A stretch of 64,000 nucleotides of DNA from Zygaena filipendulae (taxonomy: Eukaryota > Arthropoda > Insecta > Lepidoptera > Zygaenidae), in assembly GCA_907165275.2 (NCBI GenBank), contig OU015663.1, forward strand, positions 5,158,501 to 5,222,500, read 5' to 3'. The notes beneath the pieces are model-generated. The model saw only the letters and a program-made list of their open reading frames with translations, was not told the DNA's origin and searched no databases. A program made the position numbers and the translations under genes. This document shows, in pieces, positions 23,801-33,000 of the stretch (position 1 is the stretch's first letter; every line of letters starts with the position of its first letter).

Positions 23801-26800
23801 TATAATACATACCTATATTATATTCTATCCTATCTTATCTGTAACAGTTTTGGATGTTTTTCACTCAATTACGCATAGACGCGCGAATAGATTTTGATAA
23901 AATTGAGCACACAAGTACGATAGATATGTTCGAGATTAACACATTTTATTTGTTTCCCCAAAGAAGTGTTATTTTTGTTTATTTAGGAAATCAACGGCTA
24001 CATACAGGACAACAAGTACATATATTAATTTTAGGTTTCAAGATGTTTCCGAGAGAATGGGCATGTTGACAGTATTAAAGAATCAAAGATAAAATGGTTT
24101 TAGAGAATAATATTGTCAAAAGAACTCTTAAAAGTCACTCAGTTTTCATCTATGTTTAATAAGATTTTCTTTAAAATAAAAGTATAAAATACTGCAATCT
24201 GCCATGTTTACTAAAACCCCAATCACAGTGAATGACGTCATAGTTAACGCCTTGCATGTTACTTGAGACATAAGTCTAGATATTTTGTGTTATGCATTTA
24301 GATTAATTGCTGCATCATTTAATTAGTTGAATTTGTGTAAATACAGTATCTAAGTATCATTAACGATGGAACAAGCTTTAATTAAGGCAAGTTGCCCAGA
24401 ATTGATTGGTTAATATTGGGAGAGTTTCTTGCATCAAACAAAGATTTTTGAGTTTCAAAATGTGCAAACTTCCTTGTTTACATAACATTTTTATTAATCT
24501 TTAGTGTTAAGTAAAATAGTATTCTGTGATGAAATTTAACATAATATATTAAACTTGCAGAAGCTATAGGTAATTTAAGGAGATGTAGACACAGAATGCA
24601 GGTGCGACTTTATGTTACAAGCAGAGCTTCTTCAAGATTGTGCTGAACTGTAAAAAAACATTTCTTTTACTAGCTGTGCCCCGCGGTTTTACCCGCGTGC
24701 AGAGTTTTGGAATTCCCGCAGGAACAATTTGTTTCTATTTTTAACGTTACTCCTTATAACATCAGCTATCTGCCAGTGAAAGTCCCGTTAAAATCGGTCC
24801 AGCCGTTTTAGTGATTAGCCGGAATAAACAGACAGACCGACAGACATCTATTAATCTACAGAAAATACATCAAAGTGGTTTTCACAAAAATACATTGGCG
24901 AATTCGTAACTACACCTGCTGGGTCTCGCCTTGCGAGCTTTAACCACTTATTTCTCACTTTTTTCTTATTAGGAACATAAACAGACAATTTATTAGCTGT
25001 TGCTATTGATGTGTTTTTGCAGATAGGGACCGCAGACCACTTGTAAACTTTGGAATTCATTTTTAAGACGCGATAATATATTGTTGATTTTGTTCGTCGA
25101 GCAAACACACAAAGCTATGTGAACTACCACTAATATTATATATATTATAATTTTAAACTGACAGCGTGCTGCTGCTGTAGAGTTTGTTGCGCAGCTTCTT
25201 CTCTTCAGCCATAGGAAGCACTAGGAAGCTGTGAAGGGTGGATATTTTATGGGTGCTGTCTACTGTAAACTGTAATTTTATTGACGTCAAAAAGAGCCAC
25301 ATTATGGGCCTAATTTGAATAAATGATTTGACTATTGAACTTAGGTGTGACGTCAGAAGCGGACGCCATGACACACGAGTGTTTTCGTGCACAATTCAAA
25401 GTTGATAAAATAAAATGCAATAATTTGCGTTGAAACTTAGTTTAATGCTGAAATAATGAGTTTTTCGGAAATAGTAGACTAGTACCTGCATTATAAAAGA
25501 GAATTTCAAAATTTGTCATCATGCCTATTGCGAAATTCATTTGAGCGAAGCCGCGGGAAATAGGCTAGTAGATAGATAGGGTAATATTTGAAATGATGAC
25601 AAAAATGTCGATCTTTGCTCCTTGCAGCCTAAAGCAGTATTCATTGTTTCCCGGCCAAGTGGTGGCGATGCGCGGCGTCAACCCGCGCGGGGACAGGTTC
25701 GTAGCTAGCGAGGTGTTCACCGACGCCTCTCTGCCCGTGCCCGATGCCAGAGTGGATATGATAAACTCATTGACAGGTATTCTAATTAATAAATAAAATA
25801 AAAAAAAATAAAAAAAATTCTAATTTAACTAAAGTGTGAACTTTGTCTGATGAACACGCGGTTTCACTTTCTAGTCTGGGCGTGTTTATATATCTACTAG
25901 CTGTTCCCCGCGGTAATTCCGGAGTTCCCGCGGAAATTCCGGGGCAAAAACTATCCTATCTTTCAAGTTGGGCCAAATTACAACATAGTGACCAAATTTC
26001 ATCATGATCGATTCAGTTGTTTATGAGTCCATCGCGGACAAACAACGTGACACGTAATTTATATGTTGTTTTATTGTTGTTGTGAAGTGGATAAAATTAC
26101 TTATTATTATTATCACTTGAAACAAAGTTACGTATTTTTTATTAGAGAAAGTAACTCCATTAAAACACGTATTTTTAATATTAAAGAGTTTACCTTAATC
26201 AAAAAAATAAACCGCGTATAAAGTGAAATTTAAAAATTACTATCAGCATTGTAGTCAGACCATTTGATGTGTGTGATGTGAAAGTGACTTGTAAATTTAT
26301 TTAAATTTATTAATAAATGATTGATTGATTGATTGATTGATAAAATACAGTATCGGTTATATAAAAATCATAAATAATAACGGTAATATGATATGTATCT
26401 AGTGACGAGTAGCAAAACGAAGCACAACCGTTAGGTCGTAATATACCCGAAGTATCTATATAACGAGATACATAACGAAATTCACAGGTGCCGCATTTTC
26501 AGGGTGCTTTTTAGATACCTAATTCTCTTTCTATCTACGTTATATCTTCTCACTAATGAGTCTCATGTCACAAAATGTGCCTAAAAGTGACACTTTTAAT
26601 TCGCCATCTAAGAAAATCCATTTAAAAACATCATTATCGAATATCGATTGATTATTTTCGGAAAGGCTGGATAAAAATAAAAATAAACATTCATGTCGAA
26701 TTGAGAACCTCCATTTCCAAAATCGCCAAATAAATCCAGAATTGTTTCTAGGCACGATGTCGATTGTGGTAGTGGCTGGTCCTTACACGACATCCGACAA

Positions 26801-29430
26801 CTTGGCCTACGAGCCGCTGAAGGATCTCCTCGCTTACATCGGCACGAACAAACCTCACGTGGTTTTCATGATCGGCCCATTCCTGGATTGCGACCATTCC
26901 AAAGTGAAAGACAACTCGATGGCGGAAACGTATGGAACGTTCTTCGAAAAATTAATCGATAGTTTAGGCGAATTAAATACAACAAGGTAAGAATTTCGAT
27001 TGTTTATATCAAAATCTGAGATCAGAATAAAAAACACAGCCGTGTCTTCTTGTCTGTTTCTCCGTTTATTTCTTTTAAACTACACTACCATGTCTTCATG
27101 CCGTTTTCGCTATGATTTAGTTAGATTTTTACTAGCCGTTCCCCGCGGTTTTACCCGCTTGAATTTCGGAGTTCCTGCGGGAATTTCGGAATAAACGTAC
27201 CCTGTGTCTCTACCCCTGACAACGTGGATGCAGAATTTCATGATAATCGGTTGAGTAGTAAAGGCGTGAAAGCGTACAAATGAACAAACTCACATTTTTG
27301 CTTCTAAGGAAGAATTGTTCCATTGAAATCGGTTCGCGCCATAACATTTGTTGTTTGAGTGTGCGTGCGCGTTCTGGGACCGTATTTTTTAATATTTCGA
27401 ATTCTGCGTACGAAAGTAATTCCATGCCCATTAATGTGAATACGTGTAAAACAATATTGCAGCCCGAACACGAGCGTGTACATAGTGTCGAGCCAGAGGG
27501 ACGCGTTCCACGTGAGCGTGTACCCCACGCCCGCGTACTGGTGCCGGCGGCGGGCGGCGCACGTGCGCCTGCTGCCCGACCCGTGCACCGTGGCCGTGGC
27601 CGGCGTGCGGCTCGGCCTCACCAGCACCGACGTCCTCATGCACGTTGGCCACGAGGAGATATCGCTGTACGTACACGGACTAGTTGCAAACGTTTTAGGT
27701 GTACCGCAAGAAATAACTAGTACATTTTGATTCTAGTGAAGACATGAACACAATGATCATCTTATATAATGTAGGGTTAAAGAATTTATTCTCAAAAAAG
27801 ATACATGACAATATTTAAAATCTAAAACATTTACAAAGAAACTCATTTAGGTTCATAATATTATAATAGCTCCGTCAAAGAGCGCCTGATTATTTAGGAC
27901 ATACTGTGACAATGCTTTTTTAACTACGTTAAATGAGTTTACCCTGGTGTGTGGGGATCGCAGCAGGCCAGATCTAACCACTGCCCCAACGGTGCTATAT
28001 ATGTATTAATAAACAAATGTCGCCATTTACCATTAAAAGGCGTCGACCTACTGCATTATGCATTTAGCCAGTTTCATGTAAAATTAATTAGATCAATTTA
28101 TTTTCTAATAAAATGCTTCGTTGTGCGGTTTGATATTGCCAAACCACGATATTATAGCTTGCAAGAACTTTCTCGGAGCTCTCGGAGGAAACCGAAGAAA
28201 TCAGCTAGAAATGTCATATATCTTCTTGAGCACATAAAAAACTGTCACTGTTAAAATTATTGTCGAATACAGCACCTTATAACACAAAAATTCATTTTTA
28301 ACCATTTTTTTATCGACATGAAAATAAATGACCGAACCGCCATCTTTGATTCCCGCCAAAAAACTCCCAGTGATAGCTAGTATTCGGTGGCAGGGGTATG
28401 GGCGGCGACAAGTTGGCGCGGCTGGCGGGGCACATGCTGTCGCAGCAGAGCTACTACCCGCTGTGGCCGGCGACGGCGCTGCCGGTGGACGCGCCGCTGT
28501 GGGCGGCGCACGCGCAGCTGCCCTGCACGCCGCACGTGTTCGTGCTGCCGTCTAACTTCAGATACTTTGTGAAGGTCACTATTTGATACCATCTTTCTCC
28601 AGTGCAATTCTAATACGTGCTGAGTTACACGACAAATGACTGAAATTGTGTAAACGTGGTGTGTTTTTGTTTTTCGTGTTTTATTTTAAATACATACGTT
28701 AGCATCAAGCAAGCTCAAGTTTTCTTCATAAAAGACTATCGCAAAAAAAAGTCGAGCGTCAACTTGGGATTCCTTAAGAATTCCCTGTATCGGGACAGAA
28801 ATCTTCGATATTTACCCAGAAGTTTAACGTAAGGCACAAGCAAAATTTCCTAAAATGCTTTTAATGTGTCCAATCACCATTTTTCAAAACATATTCTGTA
28901 TTTCTAGTAAGTTCGCGGTTTACACTACTACATGAGACATGACTGATACTTATGACTCCATCTATAGTAATATTATAAAGAGGAAAGATTTGATTTTTGG
29001 TTTGTTTGTTACGATATAACTCAAAAACTACTGATCAGATTTCAAAAATTCTTTCACCATTAGAATGCTACATTATCCCTGAGTAATATAGGCTATATTG
29101 TAACCCGGAATTCCAGCGGGCACTCCGAAATTACCGCGGGTAAAACCGCGGGGAACAGCCAGAACTAAATATACTCATACATACTCATGGAAACGTTTTT
29201 GTAACAACATTGGGGTAAGGAGTGAGACTATAACTTAATGCATTAATTTGATCCAGTTATTGTGCCCATTAAAATGTATGTATTTTTATTTTCAGGAAGT
29301 AAACGGTTGCGTGGTGGTAAACCCGGAACACCTCGCCAAGGGTACGGGGGGAGGCACGTTCGCTCGCCTGCTGGTGGCTGCCGACCGGGAGCACGCGGTC
29401 AGTGTCGCCGCACAGATTGTACGCATTTGA
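14872..29430 (+). CDS. POLA2: DNA polymerase alpha subunit B (complete, 11 exons)
   Basis: POLA2 is the regulatory B subunit that links the polymerase alpha catalytic subunit to primase and the replisome in the nucleus. The exons are 14872-14947, 15078-15312, 18961-19029, 21348-21518, 21893-22016, 23429-23553, 25628-25776, 26752-26986, 27463-27666, 28394-28574 and 29296-29430. All phases agree and total 567 codons plus stop (human 598, from memory). Exons 1-2 give the N-terminal helical domain (QFLGIDVEKE). Exons 6-7 give the OB-fold part (LKQYSLFPGQVVAMRGVN). Exons 8-11 give the inactive calcineurin-like phosphoesterase part, with VVVAGPYTTSDNLAYEPL, VRLGLTSTDVLMHVGHEEIS, QQSYYPLWPA and a C-terminus ending VAAQIVRI. 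The linker between exons 2 and 4 is short, so a small exon may be missing there. Exons 6-11 are mostly GC-rich while 1-5 are AT-rich. The introns are full of transposons. Confidence 0.95.
15935..16400. repeat. Composite CCGCGG repeat, 465-bp form
   Basis: A CCGCGG short repeat is followed without a break by a second module running from AAGCACATTTTCATCCGACT through CAGACAGACAGACA to TTTTATTATAAGTAT. The same two modules in the same order recur at 40663-41128, so this is one family, not a chance pair. It lies in POLA2 intron 2. Confidence 0.65.
16540..17450. repeat. Dispersed GAAGTCGGT-family repeat
   Basis: Hallmarks are CCAAAAAGGAGGAGGTTCTA, TTGTGCTACCACTGATCGG, AAGTCGGTGACAAGCC and AGAACAACCCAAGTGGGCAG. 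Relatives lie at 33760-34500, 54480-54870, 56900-57352 and 57630-58560. Open frames here mirror between copies in different frames and carry no known domain, so I treat them as non-coding. The family may be a LINE 3' region. Confidence 0.55.
17452..17745. mobile_element. TAGTCCGTC/TGACGTCA MITE
   Basis: The outer ends read TTTAGTCCGTCAGTTAGATA on the left and ACAAAACGGACTAAG on the right. The middle contains GATAAAGCGCATTAAAGTTT and TGACGTCA at 17635-17642. It lies in POLA2 intron 2. Confidence 0.65.
18171..18189. repeat. (AC)n microsatellite
   Basis: A short run of about nine AC units lies in POLA2 intron 2. Confidence 0.8.
19157..19506. repeat. Two head-to-tail CCGCGG short repeats
   Basis: A unit opening ACTAATATTATAAAGAGGAA is followed by a second, starting at about 19365, that repeats CTCTGGATCTACTGAAC and ends GAAACCGCGGGGGTCAGCTAG. 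The pair looks like a tandem duplication of the inner 150 bp. Confidence 0.65.
19511..19858 (-). repeat. Non-LTR retrotransposon 3' tail
   Basis: Read on the minus strand, the stretch ends in GTGATGCCAAATAAAGTTA and then a run of TGTCTA hexamers, the form of a LINE 3' end with its tandem tail. The plus-strand frame at 19568-19858 is antisense to it and is unlikely to be a gene. Confidence 0.5.
22148..22636. mobile_element. MITE rich in CGTTAACG motifs
   Basis: Left CTAATGCTCCACCTGCGTTA and right CGTCGGTGTAGCAGTAGCAT, with inner TTAATTAAGGCATTA blocks, are imperfect inverted ends. The interior is crowded with GTTAA/TTAAC. No protein is encoded. It lies in POLA2 intron 5. Confidence 0.5.
23085..23290. 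mobile_element. TAGTCCGTC/TGACGTCA MITE copy
   Basis: TTGTCCGTCCCGTAGATTAA, then GCGTGACGTCACAAGCAGG (TGACGTCA at 23147-23154) and TTAATGCGCTTTATCC mark this copy. Part of another copy, ending ACAAGACGGACTAAAA, lies at 23638-23755, on the other side of POLA2 exon 6. Confidence 0.6.
24670..24850. repeat. CCGCGG short repeat beside THAP fragment
   Basis: It opens CTAGCTGTGCCCCGCGG and ends ACAGACAGACCGACAGACAT, abutting the THAP fragment at 24851. Confidence 0.65.
24851..25108 (-). pseudogene. THAP-domain fragment antisense in POLA2 intron 6
   Basis: The frame reads VYKWSAVPICKNTS, NKLSVYVPNKKKVRNKWLKL, ARRDPAG and FCENHFD. This is the lepidopteran THAP-repeat form of the C2CH zinc finger. 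The W-P-C start, the VPN block, the W-L-x-ARRD block and the closing CxxHF fit the family. Translation stops a few residues after CENHFD, where full copies continue with an acidic stretch. I see no partner exons. It is probably a stranded piece of a transposon-borne THAP protein rather than a gene. Its left edge meets a CCGCGG short repeat. Confidence 0.6.
25890..26060. repeat. CCGCGG short repeat
   Basis: CTACTAGCTGTTCCCCGCGG through CGGAGTTCCCGCGGAAATTC identifies the family. It lies in POLA2 intron 7. Confidence 0.65.
26318..26341. repeat. (TGAT)n microsatellite
   Basis: About six TGAT units follow ATTTATTAATAAA. This looks like the tail of a retroelement, though its body is not recognisable. 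Confidence 0.6.
27131..27285. repeat. CCGCGG short repeat
   Basis: CTAGCCGTTCCCCGCGG opens the copy and GGCGTGAAAGCGTACAAATG closes it. It lies in POLA2 intron 8. Confidence 0.65.
28962..29170. repeat. CCGCGG short repeat, inverted
   Basis: TAGTAATATTATAAAGAGGA opens the copy and AAACCGCGGGGAACAGCCAG closes it, about 125 bp before the last POLA2 exon. Confidence 0.65.
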
Positions 29431-29435
29431 GATGA

Positions 29436-29441
29436 AATAAA
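29436..29441 (+). promoter_or_regulatory. POLA2 poly(A) signal
   Basis: AATAAA begins six bases after the POLA2 stop codon. This would give a very short 3' untranslated region. The convergent mARC gene stops at 30008. Confidence 0.6.
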
Positions 29442-30007
29442 ACATTTGTTGAATACGAAACTTAAATATTGTTAACATTTTTTTTGACAAGATTATCAAA
29501 AAACCCAAAAATACTTATATGTATAATAAATCAAAACAACCGATTACATATCTAGTTATGCATAGAATGAATGCTTCTTGACCCACAATCAGTTTACAGT
29601 TACCACCATCCCAGTCTTATTATCTTACATTAAAACTTCGCCCATTGTAATTTTGACTTTACATCCCGTGTGCAGGGTCGAAATTTCGATATAACGTTTA
29701 ATAAGACAGCTTAGACACGATAGATATTATTTAGGTGGGCAACATGTAGTTCATCCATGTCGCTACAAATATTATGTAAAACTCATCTGTGTAACATATG
29801 TATGGATAAATCACATGAATAGGTAAGCCTCATGACGGATGTGTGTAAATTGAATGATGAACTTGGTAGTGTATGGTCATAATAATGGTAAAATCACTAA
29901 TGCTGGCAACCATAAAAAATGGGGAAATCAAAGTAAATTAATATGACATTCTTTGTTTTATGGTTTCCATTGTGACAAGTGCCACCTATGTCAAGTTGGA
30001 TGCAGTA

Positions 30008-33000
30008 TTATTTGTATGCAACATAAACGGGGTCATTCAAGGTAACCACTCCTCCGGGCGCCGAGCGCAATGCCATTTGTAGCCCCATACAGGGCGAGTT
30101 GCCCAGCTCCTTCCGAAACTTCGGCTCGACGAGACGGTAGCTGTGGATGGATAATTTGTAGTAACAATTAAATAAGCAGGAATAAGCTCTTCACGTTTCT
30201 ATAATCTTTATTTGGTAATAAAAAAAAATGCAGTTTGGTATCTTTTCCAAAAAACTACGGGATTTATTTTTTCTCCATGGAGTTGTTGATTGTATCATAA
30301 TGAGTAACATTCCGCCGGGACCTCGTGGGAGTCAGGAGACTGACATTTCCCATGAGGCATGTTGACAAATTTTTATTTTTTAGTCCGTCTTGTATATTAT
30401 TAAAAAATATTGGACATTTTTTTTTTACGTAATCAAAAAATAACGGCGATATATTGAGTTGAAATTTCGCGTGACGTCACTATTCTGACAGTTTGTATGG
30501 CGGTTTTAGCGGTTAGTGACGTCACGACCCCCTCACCCTAAACTTTAATGCGCTTTATCTCTGTATATTTTAATTTATTTGAAGAAGCAAAAAATACGTG
30601 TCTATTGTTTTTTTTATTTTCTAACTGACGGACTAATTAGAATTTTGATTTTCAAAAGTAGTCCACATCCCCATTCCATGAGTTATAATACAAATGGTCA
30701 ATGATCATCATAGATGTCACCATATTTTGTCTTTGGCTCCAATGCAAATCTAACCTAACCTAACCTAACCAAAAATGTCAGGGTGCTCCATGCCCTGCCT
30801 AAAGTCAAAAAGTACTTGTGTTGTAACAGACTACTTGTAATCAGACTAAAGGCACTATTTAAATTTACATGTAGTAACAAAATATGTCAGCCAACCTCGA
30901 CGGAATATCATTACTTGCAATCAATTGAAGCGGCCGATACAAAAAAAATATCAAAATGTTTCGGAAATGTTACCAAACTGCTTAATTATATTACCCGTAG
31001 TGATTACCTTCTCTCTGATATTACCCTTAATTTCAACGACGTATCATTTAAAGCACGGGTCGGCAACCTTTTTTAAAAGGGCCACAAATGTCATGAGATA
31101 TTGGTGCGGGCCACATTTTATCTAATAAACACATTTTTCAGAAATTTTTTCAATGTCTGCTTCCAATTTAGACGTAGAAACGCACAGTATCCTTACATAA
31201 TATAAAACAAATTCCTCCGCTCCGTCTGCCTGTCCATCTGTTCGCGATAAACTCAAAAACTACTGAAAGGATTATCATGCGGTGCGGCAGTGATTTATGA
31301 GGAAAGTTTAAGGTAGGTAATAGCTATAGTTTGTCCTGAAATTCCCGCGAGAACTCCGAAATTACCGCAGGGGACAGCTAGTTGCATTTAAATGTTCATT
31401 GGTCAATCCGTAATCGAGAACAATGCTTGTTTTTCGATAGTTAAGGATTGAAAAAGTCTGCTAAGTTTGGTTATTTCTAAGTGCGGCGTTGCGGGACGTG
31501 TGGAACAGCTTTTACTTGCGCGGGCCGCACCGTAGTGGCTTACGGGCCGCCGCCGGTTGCCGATCCGTGGTTTAAAAGAACAAATCGGGATGCTAATCTT
31601 ATGAATATTCATAAGAAATATTATTAATTATTATTACTTTCATGGAAATGTGTAAATAACGGCCGCCAACAAACTAAGTCCCAACATACGTTTTTAAAGT
31701 CTCCAGTGGCTCCGATTTCATGTTGCGTTCTCCAGTTTCCGGGTCCAAAGTGGTCAGCACACATCTGTAACCAAGTTGAAATGTATTTTTTTTTCCTAAC
31801 AATTCGTAAATCCGTCGCGGCGTGCGCAAAAAGAAGCAGTCTTGGGTCATACCTCAGGCACGGCTTGACCACTTTGAAAACGTTATCTCCAACTTTAACA
31901 AACTTCCAGTTGTCTTCGTCGTAAGGTTTCCCGCCTGATAGCACAAAGTTGGGCCGGAAGTTCCTTACAGAAACCTTGCAATCTTTCAGACGCGTGTTTA
32001 AATCGTCTACCGAAGCTTCGTTGATCAGATTGAATGACACCTCGTCGGGCAAAGCTCCCTAAAACGTATAAAAATAAAGATATAAAAAACGATGATGACA
32101 ATTAAAAGAAATATACTTAAATATTTACCGTGTCGTTGCTTTGCACAGTAAAGGCTCTCATCTTTTTATGTACCGGACGTAAAGAACGGACATTCTCCGA
32201 TGCATAATAAACTATCCTGTAGATATTGGGTGTTTTACGTCCCAAAACTCTGCAAATGTAATTTTAAAAAGTAGGTAGATGCTAAAAAACTGAAACTCAC
32301 ACATTCCAGAAAACAATTATCTACACTAACCTTGTGATCCATTCACTGGCCTCACTACCACAGTCGTATACGGAGACACGAGCGTCCCACACTGTGGCTG
32401 TCAATTGTTTTTCGAGTACAATCACCTAAACCAAAATTTTTCGATAAAAAAAATACAAAATAGTATTTATACGTACATGGAAATTACGTAACCAAAATAT
32501 GGTCTTTAATTTATAAAATTTTTAACTCATGATTTACTATACCAGCGATACTATATAAAAAGTTTTTTTTTTTCGTCATTTCCTGCTCAAACCTCAAATG
32601 TCTTCACTCTTCAGACGTGAAAAATGATAGATTTTAATCTTATCGAATATTTCGATTATGTACTATCGACGTATACTATTAAATTATATTTATCATATCA
32701 TTTACTTCCGCCAAATTGATGTGAAGTGGTTCAGCGTCCTGGTGTTCCAGCGTGAGAATGCAATTTCGCACCATTGTCTGTATGAGAAGAAGCGAAGGGT
32801 GTGATCTGGCTGTGATGCCGTTATTCTCATCATCGATTACCATAAGCACCCTGAAACGGATAACGAAGAATCGAATGATGCGTGCATAGACAGAAAAATG
32901 TAAGTCGTATGAGCAAATGTCAACCGCAATCATACTTGGCACATGTACATATAGGTAGTAGTAATAGGTACGGAAGGTAGGTAAGTAAAGTACCTACCTA

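Noticed and set aside
27280..27720. 146-codon plus-strand and 111-codon minus-strand frames over POLA2 exon 9
   Set aside because: GC-rich coding DNA leaves alternative frames open. The POLA2 frame has the conserved peptide, and these do not.
28328..28607. Four overlapping frames around POLA2 exon 10
   Set aside because: Only the frame giving QQSYYPLWPA and FVLPSNFRYFVK matches the family; the rest are shadows.
31624..31690. A short mARC-A ending nine codons into intron 7
   Set aside because: A consensus GTATGT donor lies there and the missing conserved C-terminus was found as exon 8 at 30140-30008 in the right phase.
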